In this document: piece by piece, positions 18,301 to 25,539 of the stretch | Position numbering within the stretch: the stretch's first letter is position 1 | How the letters are laid out: every line of letters begins with the position of its first letter | From: Micromonospora costi | GTDB lineage: Bacteria; Actinomycetota; Actinomycetes; Mycobacteriales; Micromonosporaceae | NCBI RefSeq assembly: GCF_003626655.1 | Contig: NZ_RBAN01000005.1 | Location: forward strand, 310,001 to 374,000 | DNA: 64,000 nt | Direction of reading: 5' to 3' | Made by a program: the position numbers and the translations under genes | The notes under the pieces: model-generated | What the model was told of the DNA's origin: nothing | The model's input: only the letters and a program-made list of their open reading frames with translations | Database searches by the model: none

Positions 18301-18516
18301 GACCGTGAGGCCGTGCAGGGGGTTGGTGTTCGGGCGGTTGTAGACGATGTCGTGCTTCGCCAGGTAGGCGGCGCGGTTGACGTTCAGGGTGCCCGTGCTG
18401 GCGCTGAACGCGGCGTCGGTCGGGGCCGCGGCGGCCGGTCGGCTCGGTGCGGCGGCGACGAGGCCACCGGCGAGCAGGACGGCGAGCGCGATGCGGAGCG
18501 GCGTTGTCACCTTCAT
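15376..18516 (-). CDS. Secreted GH95-like glycoside hydrolase with C-terminal binding modules
   Basis: 1,046 residues from ATG at 18516, chosen because GAGGAG precedes it and a Sec signal peptide follows (MKVTTPLRIALAVLLAGG, cleavage near AAAA at about 31). Residues about 35-700 resemble GH95 or related (alpha/alpha)6 glycosidases, with NPLHGLTVGNGRTGAMAWS near the front and NQRDVYNSFLASNHTDLI and ASSNAHETYWDVRNAITDLA in the toroid. A jelly-roll-like domain (about 765-905) follows. Three repeats of about 45 residues (each with LRAxxNxxxVxAxNAG and WExFD) end the protein, a fascin/beta-trefoil-like sugar-binding tail. It is probably exported to act on plant or fungal polysaccharide; the substrate is not certain. 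Confidence 0.8.
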   Translation of the reverse strand: MKVTTPLRIALAVLLAGGLVAAAPSRPAAAAPTDAAFSASTGTLNVNRAAYLAKHDIVYNRPNTNPLHGLTVGNGRTGAMAWSANGLTMQVSGVDLSPQSTYAAGLVNLTSNPQFDTGHTTFQQRLSLYDGTLTTRYDNNRTITVLGAPHSEVMGIHVEDSRPGVTSVGLDLSLWDMNTVQNIADVPDLTTWRTLSTFADAGGVGLSRGQNDPNGFGYTLAATVEGASYTSQVVSGTRVRLSITPTSSYTVWFTAASRINAPGLNSVTQARNQLAAVKSTGYATTLNAYRAWWHDFWAKSFVHYSNAGGDADYLENVYYLATYMIAAGGYGNYPLHFINGVFRATQDNSKWSNGYWYWNQRDVYNSFLASNHTDLIAGFNRLYSRNLAALKSYTTTRYGSDGLWVPETMGWDGNARGTVNSDFVNDLYSTGTEAAYNMYLQYRYTNDEAYLRNTAYPYMREAVKFYEDMLDRDPATGRWYMASSNAHETYWDVRNAITDLAAVRLLFPLTIQVSQQLGLDAGLRANWQTIVTNLAPYQVQNGAYLPHDPPISQTRNNENVALELVWPYDQTGIGYPDQQTAVNTWNVRPHPYGNVWSNDHVHAARLGLGNQAFQGMRTMLQKYQNYPNGMTNNTNGVFEYLGIHLAAMNESLMQSYNDKIRVFPAVPTDSSFVGKFTLLAKDGFLVSSEREAGGVKYVGLKSLYGRTARVVNPWGGQEVRVRRASDNAVLTTTTAAEISFATTANTVYVVERTAKPLSTYTGTTLTGTANEGEKALSGTASALGLGGPGGGGLVNDTMLTYDSGWHHTTARGYGDYNDDTHHSTTAGAVASYTFTGTGVEYLSERFSDMGNVDVYLDNVFQTNVNLYVAGPRQAQQVVFRRTGLTTGTHTIRIVNRTTSVGMVDALRILTGSPPAGGAVALRAQANGRYVSATNAGAGNLVASATTIGGWEQFDQVDLGGGTIGLRARANNQFVCAENAGAAPLIANRATAGSWETFDLVRNADGSVSLRATVNNRYVVAENAGAEALIANRDAIGPWEKFDLVTV
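15379..15771 (-). repeat. Three-fold internal repeat at the 3' end of the glycosidase gene
   Basis: Three consecutive units of about 45 codons encode the LRAxxN...ENAG...WExFDLV pattern. Together they would form one beta-trefoil-like (fascin-type) lectin domain. Confidence 0.7.
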
Positions 18517-18948
18517 CGACACGATCTCCTCGGGATCGTCCGTTGCGGATGATGCCTCGCATCCCGGGGGCATCCCCGGCCTGCCCGCGTCCGCCGAAAC
18601 GCGGGCGATGTCGAGACGGATCTGGGAGGGTGCGCACCCGGCCGGGTTCGCCGACGCTCAGGTAAACATCGACCCACATCTGTATCGAGCAGTTAACATC
18701 GGATGTATTGATCGCGTCAATCCCCAACCTTTGCGAATCCCGAGGACGGGGCGCCACCGCGTGTCCGCCGGAACGCAAGACATCCGATCTCTTGCCGTCG
18801 TAGCGTGACGCGCCCTCCGGCGGCCGGTGGCCGGCGGGCGCCGCTGCCGTCCGCGGTCAGTAGGTCGCGCCGGGTGTCGTTCCTCGGCGGCCTGGCAGCG
18901 GTGACGCGGGCGGGATCCGGCCGGCGTTCGTGTCACCGGCTCGACCAG
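18517..18948. promoter_or_regulatory. Intergenic control region of the glycosidase gene, with ACATCNGATGT-type sites
   Basis: This stretch between divergent genes contains a less GC-rich patch. ACATCGGATGT (18696-18706) is a perfect dyad, ACATCCGATCT (18780-18790) matches it at 9 of 11 positions, and further ACATC half-sites lie at 18666 and 18676. Such ACATC-N-GATGT dyads are typical of GntR-family sites before sugar-use genes in actinobacteria (recalled). The regulator is not encoded in this window. The rest, 18800-18940, is GC-rich with nothing recognised. Confidence 0.5.
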
Positions 18949-18954
18949 TAACGT
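18949..18954 (+). promoter_or_regulatory. Leaderless -10 box of the ketopantoate reductase-like gene
   Basis: TAACGT ends 8 bases before the ATG at 18963 and no ribosome binding site is present, which supports that start and a leaderless transcript. Confidence 0.45.
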
Positions 18955-18962
18955 GTCGGCGC

Positions 18963-19886
18963 ATGAGGACACTTGTCGTCGGGGCCGGCGCCACCGGCGG
19001 ATATTTCGGCGCCCAGCTTCAGCAGGCCGGGCGCGACGTCACCTTCCTCGTCCGACCGAACCGCGCCGACGTGCTCCGCGAGCGCGGGCTCCGCGTCACC
19101 GGCCTCGGGAGCGAGACCGTGCTGACGCCGCGGCTGCTCACCGCCGACCTGGTCGACGGGCACTATGACATCGTCCTCGTGTCGGTGAAGGCCACCGCGT
19201 TGCCGGCGGCGATCGACGACGTCGCCCCCGCGGTCGGCCCGCGTACCACGGTGATCCCGTTCCTGAACGGCATGGCGCACATGGACGTGCTGAACGAGCG
19301 GTTCGGGGTGGACGCCGTGCTCGGCGGCGTCGTCCGCGTCCTCACCACGCTCGACGCCGCCGGCGACATCGTCCGCCTGGGCGCCCTGGCCGAGATCGTC
19401 ATCGGCGAACAGCAGGCTCGGACGTCCCCGCGCGTCGAACGGATCGCCGAGGTGCTGTCGGGCGCCGGCTTCGCGTTCTCCGTCGCGCCGGACATCCACC
19501 GGGCCATGTGGCACAAGTGGGTCTTCATCAGCACACTCGGCGCTCTCAACACCCTGGTACGCGGTTCGGTCGGCGACGCCGTGGCGGTCCCCGGAGGTGA
19601 TCGCCTCGGTCCGCAGATCGCCGCCGAGGCTGCGGCCGTCGCCGCCGCGGCCGGGTATCCGGTGCCGGCGCGGGCGCTCGACAACGTCTGTGCGTTCGTG
19701 ACCCGGCCCGGGGCGACCGACACCGCCTCGCTCTACCGGGACCTGATCGCCGGACAGCCGACCGAGGCCGAGCACATCTTCGGTGACCTGACGGCGCGGG
19801 CCCGGGTGCTCGGCGTACCCACGCCTCTGCTGGACGCCGCGACGGTCGCGTTGCGGGTGCACGAACAGCGTCTCCGCCGCGGGTAG
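18963..19886 (+). CDS. Ketopantoate reductase (ApbA/PanE) family protein
   Basis: 307 residues from ATG 18963, where the Rossmann fold begins at once (MRTLVVGAGATGGYFGAQL, GxGxxG at residues 7-12). The C-terminal helical domain has HKWVFISTLGALNTLVRGSVGD, with the family Lys that binds substrate, and ASLYRDLIAGQPTEAEHIFGDL, with the conserved SxxxD and E residues. PanE reduces 2-dehydropantoate with NADPH in coenzyme A synthesis, but many actinobacteria carry several paralogues of unknown substrate, so the pathway is left open. A longer in-frame start 33 bases upstream is less likely given the leaderless -10 box. Confidence 0.88.
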   Translation: MRTLVVGAGATGGYFGAQLQQAGRDVTFLVRPNRADVLRERGLRVTGLGSETVLTPRLLTADLVDGHYDIVLVSVKATALPAAIDDVAPAVGPRTTVIPFLNGMAHMDVLNERFGVDAVLGGVVRVLTTLDAAGDIVRLGALAEIVIGEQQARTSPRVERIAEVLSGAGFAFSVAPDIHRAMWHKWVFISTLGALNTLVRGSVGDAVAVPGGDRLGPQIAAEAAAVAAAAGYPVPARALDNVCAFVTRPGATDTASLYRDLIAGQPTEAEHIFGDLTARARVLGVPTPLLDAATVALRVHEQRLRRG

Positions 19887-20067
19887 CGCGATCGCCGGCG
19901 GCCTCGCCGCGCAGGCCGGCCCCGCCGCGCGCGAGGTCGACCGACGGCTGGCTCCGCTCACGCCCCGCCTGACCGACGCGACCTCGTGAACCTCCCCGGA
20001 ATCCACGCGCCGCGCCACCCGGACCTGGTTACCTGCTCAGTACGACGGTGACGCACGGGAGGCGGGG

Positions 20068-20499
20068 ATGGGACTTCGTCAGACGTTCCTGCCGTGGCCG
20101 GTGTTCCGGCAGGCCCGGTCTCTGCTGACCGCGGGAGATCGTCTCGCCCGGCGCGCGGTGGCCCGGTCGCGGCGGACGGATCGGCTGAAACCCAGGATCG
20201 CCACCGCCGACCGTGTGGTCGACAGCGTCTGCCCGTACTGCCCGGTGGGCTGCGGGCAGTTGGTCTACGTGAAGGACGAGCAGGTCGTCCAGATCGAGGG
20301 CGACCCGGCCTCGCCGGTGAGCCGTGGCCGCCTGTGCCCGAAGGGCGCGGCCACCAAGCAACTCGTCACGAACCCGCTGCGGGAGACGCGGGTGCGCGAC
20401 CGCAGGCCCCACGGCACGGAGTGGGAGGACCTGGACCTCGACACGGCGATGGACATGATCGCCGACCGCGGGCGTCTCGTGACGGTGTTGTCGGCCTGA
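20068..20499 (+). pseudogene. Truncated formate dehydrogenase alpha subunit (N-terminal Fe-S part only)
   Basis: 143 codons match the start of a formate dehydrogenase-type molybdopterin oxidoreductase: the 4Fe-4S motif CPYCPVGCGQ plus the fourth Cys in RGRLCPKGAA, and ending EWEDLDLDTAMDMIADR. Family members continue for 600-900 residues; here the frame leaves homology after IADR and stops 9 codons later. The molybdopterin and active-site domains are absent from the following sequence. A 3' deletion remnant is the simplest reading; an isolated small Fe-S protein is possible but unlikely. Confidence 0.75.
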
Positions 20500-20602
20500 G
20501 CGGCGGAACGACGCGCCGGCCGGGGAGTACCCGGGCACCGGCCGCCAGGGCGGCGGGCAGCCCGGCCGGGATGTCGACGGACGGTGGTGCGGGGCCGTTG
20601 GC

Positions 20603-22876
20603 GTGTCGACCCACGACGCGTCGGCGGTGGATCGGGTGGGCGTGATGACAGCGCGGGGCCGCCTCGGGCGGGGCGTACGCCGGGTCGTGTCGGCACTGGC
20701 CGATCCCGAGCGGACCGCGGTCCGGGGTGCGGTCCGCGCCGCCCTCGTCCTGCCGGGGCTGTTCGCGATCGGGCGGTACGTGGTCGGCGACCAGTCGTTC
20801 GCCACGTTCGCCGTCTTCGGCGGCTTCGCCCTTCTGATCATGACGGATTTCGGCGGGACGTCCCGGGAACGGCTGCGTTCCTACCTGCTCGCCACGGTGT
20901 GCGGGGCTGTCCTGGTGGCCCTGGGCACGCTCGCCTCCGGCACCGCGGTGGCCGCGGCGGCAACGATGTTCGTGGTCGCCGTCGTGATCACCCTGCTCGC
21001 CGCGGTGGTGGGCGGACACATCGGCACCGCGCGGCTGGGTCTGCTGCTCGCATTCGTCCTGTCGGTCACGCTGCCGCCCGCGACCACACAGATCCCCGCG
21101 CGCGTGGGGGGATGGGTGTTCGCCGGCGTCGCCGCGACCCTCGCGGGCCTGCTGGTGCTGCCCAGAGGCGGTCCGTCGGTGTTGAACCGGGCCGCCGTGG
21201 CCGCCTGCCGCGCCGCGGCGGACCTGGTGGACGCGCTGGGGCGTGACACGGACCGGCTGGGGGAGTGCCGGGACGTGGCCGCCCGGGCTGTCGCCGTGAC
21301 GCGCACCCGGTTCTCCGCGACGGCGAACCGCACCATCGGGTCCCGACGCCGGCGACGGGCGTACGCGGAACTCATCGGTGACCTGCAGCTGCTCGTGGGT
21401 GTCGCCGGCCACCCGCTGTACCGGCCGGGCCGGTCCCGACGGGGCACGGGTACGGAAGAGGGCCTGGTGGCGGCGGTGTCGGGCACCCTGCGGGCCAGCG
21501 CCGCCGCGCTGGACACGGCCGGCGAGCCACCCGAGGTCCGCGTTCTCGAGCGGGAGCGCACCGCACACCGGTACGCGATGGAGCGGCGGGTGCGTGAGCT
21601 GCTGGCACGGTCGACGGCGACCGGGCAGATCGTCGACGCCCTGGCCGTCGACCACACGGTGCGCGTGCTCGCGTACCTCGCGGGTGCCGTGGCGGGCAAC
21701 ATCGGCGTGACAGCCAACCGCACGAGCTGGCGCCCCGGCGGTCCGGGGCATGAGGAGCCGGGCGACCGGCGGGCCCGGCACCGGCACGTGGAGTGGCTGG
21801 CCCCGTCGGCGGCAACGGGCTCGACGGCCCTGCGGAACAGTCTGCGCACCGGTGTGGGCCTGGCCCTCTCGGTGTGGATCGCCGGGCGGTTGGGTCTGCC
21901 GCACGCGTTCTGGGTGGTGCTGGGCACGTTGCAGGTGCTGCGCACCAGTGCCCTGGGCACCGCCCGCTCGGTGGCCCGGGCCGTCGCCGGGAACGTCGTG
22001 GGCGTGGCCGTCGGCTCGGCCCTGATCGTGGTGACCGCAGACCGCCCGGCTCTGCTGTGGGCTCTGCTTCCGCCCGCGGTGTTCCTGGCCGCGTACACGT
22101 CCGGCTCGCAGCGCCTCCTGCTCAGCCAGGCGGCCTTCACGGTCGACCTCTTGATCATCTTCAACCTCCTCGCCCCGGTGGGCTGGCGCCTCGGGCTGAT
22201 CCGGCTCGTGGACGTCGGCATCGGGGTGGCCCTCAGCGTCGCGCTCAGCCTGCTGCTGTGGCCGCACGGCGCACGTCGGCAACTGGTCCGTACCGCCGCC
22301 GCCTATCAGCGGGCCGCGACCGGGCAGCTTCGGCACGCACTCGACCGGGCACTGACCGGCCGCACCGTCGACCGGCGACCCACCCCGTCCGCGGGCCTAC
22401 GGATGAGGGCGGAACTGGCGCTCGGCGACTACCTGTCCGAGCGGCCGAGCGCACCTCTCGACCCCAGCAGCGCACTGGCCCTCGTGGTCGCCGCCAACTA
22501 CCTGGCCATGGCGGCCAACCTGCTGGAGAGCGCGGTCGTCGAGTTCGGCCAGCGGACGGACGGATGTGCGGATGTGGCGGAGCCGGTACGGTCGGCGCGG
22601 CAGGCCCTGCTCGACAGGCTGGAGCGACTGGCGGACCGGCTGGCCGGACGAGACGCCGACGGGTCGCCGGCACCACCGTCGTCCGACCGGCCCGGCCCGG
22701 AGGCGGCGGTGCAGGCGTGTCTGGATCGCTGGCGCCACGACGAGGCGGTCGCGGGGCCGGCGATGGTGCTGGTGTTCACGGCCGAATGGATCCGCAGCGC
22801 CGACGAGGTGGCCGACGATCTGGTCGGGCGGGTCGACCGGGCGACGGCAGCGGCGGAACGGCCGTGGTGGCGTTGA
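20603..22876 (+). CDS. FUSC-family membrane transporter (aromatic acid exporter-like)
   Basis: 757 residues with two blocks of about six membrane segments: residues about 45-190 (LVLPGLFAIGRYVVGDQSFATFAVFGG... onward) and about 415-560 (NSLRTGVGLALSVWIAGRLGLPHAFWVVLGTL). Each is followed by a long cytosolic helical region. This duplicated layout is that of FUSC/YccS/AaeB-like proteins, thought to export aromatic acids or similar compounds. The second block has the FUSC_2 motif FWVVLGTLQVL. The start is uncertain: GTG 20603 gives the longest form, while ATG 20645 (MTARGRLG) also keeps the whole domain. No regulator is adjacent. Confidence 0.85.
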   Translation: MSTHDASAVDRVGVMTARGRLGRGVRRVVSALADPERTAVRGAVRAALVLPGLFAIGRYVVGDQSFATFAVFGGFALLIMTDFGGTSRERLRSYLLATVCGAVLVALGTLASGTAVAAAATMFVVAVVITLLAAVVGGHIGTARLGLLLAFVLSVTLPPATTQIPARVGGWVFAGVAATLAGLLVLPRGGPSVLNRAAVAACRAAADLVDALGRDTDRLGECRDVAARAVAVTRTRFSATANRTIGSRRRRRAYAELIGDLQLLVGVAGHPLYRPGRSRRGTGTEEGLVAAVSGTLRASAAALDTAGEPPEVRVLERERTAHRYAMERRVRELLARSTATGQIVDALAVDHTVRVLAYLAGAVAGNIGVTANRTSWRPGGPGHEEPGDRRARHRHVEWLAPSAATGSTALRNSLRTGVGLALSVWIAGRLGLPHAFWVVLGTLQVLRTSALGTARSVARAVAGNVVGVAVGSALIVVTADRPALLWALLPPAVFLAAYTSGSQRLLLSQAAFTVDLLIIFNLLAPVGWRLGLIRLVDVGIGVALSVALSLLLWPHGARRQLVRTAAAYQRAATGQLRHALDRALTGRTVDRRPTPSAGLRMRAELALGDYLSERPSAPLDPSSALALVVAANYLAMAANLLESAVVEFGQRTDGCADVAEPVRSARQALLDRLERLADRLAGRDADGSPAPPSSDRPGPEAAVQACLDRWRHDEAVAGPAMVLVFTAEWIRSADEVADDLVGRVDRATAAAERPWWR

Positions 22877-22926
22877 CCCGAGCCGACCCGAGCCGACCCG
22901 GGCCGGCCCGGCCCGGCCCGGCCCGA
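22874..22926. repeat. Low-complexity CCGACCC/CCGGCCC tandem repeat
   Basis: Short imperfect units (GAGCCGACCC, then GGCCCGGCCC-type) are repeated through the gap between the convergent FUSC and VOC genes. It may fold as a terminator-like structure for both genes. Confidence 0.5.
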
Positions 22927-22938
22927 CCAGAGGAAGGG

Positions 22939-23444
22939 TCAGGGGCGGGCGAAGCCACCCCGGGGTGCGATGAGTTCGAGGTTCGTGCCGTCGGGGTCGT
23001 TGAAGTACGCCACCTGGGTGCCGAGGGCGTCGGCCGGGTTGACCTCGCCGGCGGCGAACGTGTAGGGCCGGCCCAGGAACCCGAACCCCGCGTCGCGCAT
23101 GCGCTCGTAGGTCGACGGCAGGTCGTCGACCAGGAAGCACAGATGCATGGAACCGGGCCGGTTCGCGGCGGGCTGCGACGGTCACCGACCGGATCCTGGA
23201 ACTGGATCAGGTCGATGCCGAGATTCTCCAGGTTGAACGTGGCGTACCGGAGCTTCGTGGTCGGCAGCCCCTGGGACTGCGCGAACCCCGGTCCGTGCAT
23301 GTCCTCGTCCCGGGCCACCGGCTCCATGCCGAGAAGGGCCTGGTAGAACGCCACGGAGCGGTCGAGGTCACGGACGGCGATGCCCACGTGGGCCGCCTGC
23401 CGGAGACCGATCGACACCTTCGCGGGGTTGGGCACGGTAGTCAC
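22939..23444 (-). pseudogene. VOC-family (glyoxalase/bleomycin resistance-like) gene with a frameshift
   Basis: The front half, from GTG 23444 (AGGAGA just upstream), reads VGIAVRDLDRSVAFYQALLGMEP and LGIDLIQFQDPV in one frame. The back half, MHLCFLVDDLPSTYERMRDAGFGF to FNDPDGTNLELIAPRGG, is in another frame ending at 22939. Both halves together form a complete two-beta-alpha-beta-beta-beta VOC dioxygenase/glyoxalase fold of about 165 residues. The frame break lies between about 23149 and 23190, a one-base loss or two-base gain. It may be a real inactivation or a sequencing error. The metal-ligand positions His (HVGIAV), His (MHLCF) and Glu (NLELI) are all present. Confidence 0.8.
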
Positions 23445-23652
23445 GCTGACTCTCCTCACGACGTGTGACCGTTTCGTTCAGGTCCGTAGGAGGTCGTACC
23501 CCCGCACCCGCCTCCCATGCGACGTCCGCACCCTCCGGCGTCCGCCCTCGTTCTGGACTTGCAGGTCCATTTTTGTCGCGCGACAGTTCGACGGGCGGCC
23601 CGCCACGGGCCGGCCACGACGGTGGCGAACAGGCAGTCTGGAGAACCACGAG

Positions 23653-24750
23653 ATGCGCGACTACTACCTGCTCGGCCGGTCCGGGCTGCGGGTGAGCCGG
23701 CTGGCGCTGGGCACCATGAACATGGGCACCGGCGGTTTCCACGCCGCGTACGGCAGGACCGAGGAGGAGGCCGAGCCGATCTTCCGCCGCTACCTGGAGG
23801 CGGGCGGCAACTTCATCGACACGGCGGACTTCTACACGGCCGGGGAGAGCGAACGGATCCTCGGCCGGTTGATCGCGTCCGCCGGCGTCCGCGACCGGCT
23901 GGTGCTCACCAGCAAGTTCACCAACAGCACCGATCCGACCGATCCCAACGCGAGCGGCAACGGCCGCAAAAACATGATCCGTGCCCTGGAGGCGTCCCTG
24001 CGCCGGCTCGGCACCGACCATCTCGACCTGTACCTCCTGCACACCTGGGACCGGATCACCCCGGCCGAGGAGGTCGTGCGGACCTTCGACGACCTGGTCC
24101 GCGCCGGGAAGATCCGCTACGCCGGCCTGTCCGATGTGCCGGCCTGGTACGCCGCCCGCGCACAGAGTTTCGCCGAGGCGCACGGACTGACCCCCATGAT
24201 CAACCTGCAACTGCCGTACTCCCTGCTGACCCGGGGTATCGAGCCGGAGTACGTGCCGATGGCCCAGTCCCTGGGCCTGGGGCTCACGGCCTGGAGCCCG
24301 GTCGGGGGCGGACTGCTCAGCGGCAAGTACCGGCGGACCGCGGACGGGCTGGCCGGTGCGGGCCGTCTCGTCACGGCGGGCGCCGGCGGCCGGCCGGTGA
24401 GCGACCGGGACTGGCGGGTGATCGACGCCCTGGAGAGCGTGGCGGGCGAGTTGGGCCGGAGCATGGCCCAGGTCGCGATCAACTGGGTGGCCACCCAGCC
24501 GGCCGTGGGCTCAGTGATCATCGGGGCGAGCAGCCCCGAGCAGGTGGACGGCAACCTGGCCGCGCTCGACTTCGAGATCCCGGGCGAGCTGCGCGAGCGG
24601 CTCGACCAGGCCAGCGCCGAACCCCCGGCCGCCCCGTACTCGATGTTCACCCCGCGGTACCAGTCGTGGATCGTGAGCCCCGGGCTCGGCATCGGCGACA
24701 AGCCCGCCGGGTACGCCCCGCCGGTGTTCAACGCCGCAGCGCCCGCCTGA
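23653..24750 (+). CDS. Aldo/keto reductase
   Basis: 365 residues from ATG 23653 (MRDYYLLGRSGLRVSRLALG), the standard family N-terminus; the frame is open further upstream but that part has no homology. The catalytic tetrad regions are present: NFIDTADFYTAGESE (Asp, Tyr), LVLTSKFTN (Lys) and LYLLHTWD (His). The NADP(H)-binding end has GSVIIGASSPEQVDGNL. It probably reduces or oxidises small carbonyl or sugar compounds in the cytosol. The TetR gene starts 80 bases downstream on the same strand. Confidence 0.94.
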   Translation: MRDYYLLGRSGLRVSRLALGTMNMGTGGFHAAYGRTEEEAEPIFRRYLEAGGNFIDTADFYTAGESERILGRLIASAGVRDRLVLTSKFTNSTDPTDPNASGNGRKNMIRALEASLRRLGTDHLDLYLLHTWDRITPAEEVVRTFDDLVRAGKIRYAGLSDVPAWYAARAQSFAEAHGLTPMINLQLPYSLLTRGIEPEYVPMAQSLGLGLTAWSPVGGGLLSGKYRRTADGLAGAGRLVTAGAGGRPVSDRDWRVIDALESVAGELGRSMAQVAINWVATQPAVGSVIIGASSPEQVDGNLAALDFEIPGELRERLDQASAEPPAAPYSMFTPRYQSWIVSPGLGIGDKPAGYAPPVFNAAAPA

Positions 24751-24830
24751 CGGAGCGCAGCCGGCGCCGGTCCGCGCAGGGCCGGCGCCGGCATACCGTT
24801 TGGACCTGCGCTGTCACCTCGGGAGGTCGA

Positions 24831-25436
24831 ATGGCGAACACGTTGACGCGCAAGGGCGCGGCGACCCGGCGGCGGATCGTCGAGGGCGCGGCCGCCGAGC
24901 TGCGCGAGCGCGGCGTCGACGAGGTCCGGCTCGAGGACGTGATGGCCCGCACGGCGACCAGCAAGAGCCAGCTGTTCCACTACTTCCCGGGAGGAAAGGA
25001 GGAGCTGCTGGTGGCGGTGGCGCAGCACGAGGCCGACCAGGTGCTCGCCGACCAGCAGCCGATGCTCGGGGACCTCACCTCCTGGCCCGCCTGGCAGGCG
25101 TGGCGGGACCGGCTGGTCGCCCGCTACCGGGAGCAGGGCGACCGGTGCCCGCTGGGCGGCCTGCTGGGCCAGACAGGGCGCCGCGCCCCGGCGGCCCGGG
25201 AAGTGGTGGCAGGGCTCATGCGCCGCTGGGAGGCCGCCATCGCCGACGGCGTACGGCACATGCAGTCGAGCGGGAACATCGCCCCCGAGATCGACGCGGA
25301 CCGCGCCGCCGCCGCCCTGCTGGCCGGCATCCAGGGCGGCGTGCTGCTCCTGCTCTCGACCGGACGGATCGACCCTTTGGAGGCCGTGCTCGACGGCACC
25401 ATCGACAGCCTCCGCCGGTCGGTCGGCCCCGCCTGA
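24831..25436 (+). CDS. TetR-family transcriptional regulator
   Basis: 201 residues from ATG 24831, with GGGAGG 5-10 bases upstream. The N-terminal HTH reads RRRIVEGAAAELRERGVDEV then VMARTATSKSQLFHYFPGGKEELL, which is diagnostic. The C-terminal part (TGRRAPAAREVVAGLMRRWEAAI and a final LLAGIQGGVLLLLST) is like LmrA/YxaF-type TetR_C_16-class regulators. It probably controls the aldo/keto reductase just upstream. Confidence 0.93.
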   Translation: MANTLTRKGAATRRRIVEGAAAELRERGVDEVRLEDVMARTATSKSQLFHYFPGGKEELLVAVAQHEADQVLADQQPMLGDLTSWPAWQAWRDRLVARYREQGDRCPLGGLLGQTGRRAPAAREVVAGLMRRWEAAIADGVRHMQSSGNIAPEIDADRAAAALLAGIQGGVLLLLSTGRIDPLEAVLDGTIDSLRRSVGPA

Positions 25437-25526
25437 CGGTACGCCGCCGGCGGGCCGGCGACCCGACGGGTTCCTTTCCCCGGCTCTCCGACCGTGGCGC
25501 GGCCGGCGACGGCCGGTCGGGCACCG

Positions 25527-25532
25527 TAGCGT
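25527..25532 (+). promoter_or_regulatory. Leaderless -10 box of the ECF sigma factor gene
   Basis: TAGCGT ends 7 bases before GTG 25540, favouring that start over GTG 25531. It lies inside a dyad GGCACC (25520-25525) / GGTGCC (25533-25538). Confidence 0.4.
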
Positions 25533-25539
25533 GGTGCCG

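Noticed and set aside
15850..18552. 900-codon forward open frame
   Set aside because: Antisense to the secreted glycosidase gene; Val/Gly/Arg-rich with no domain. The glycosidase strand has signal peptide and domain homology.
20366..22336. 656-codon reverse frame over the FUSC gene
   Set aside because: Arg/Gly/His-rich antisense product; the forward strand has clear membrane segments.
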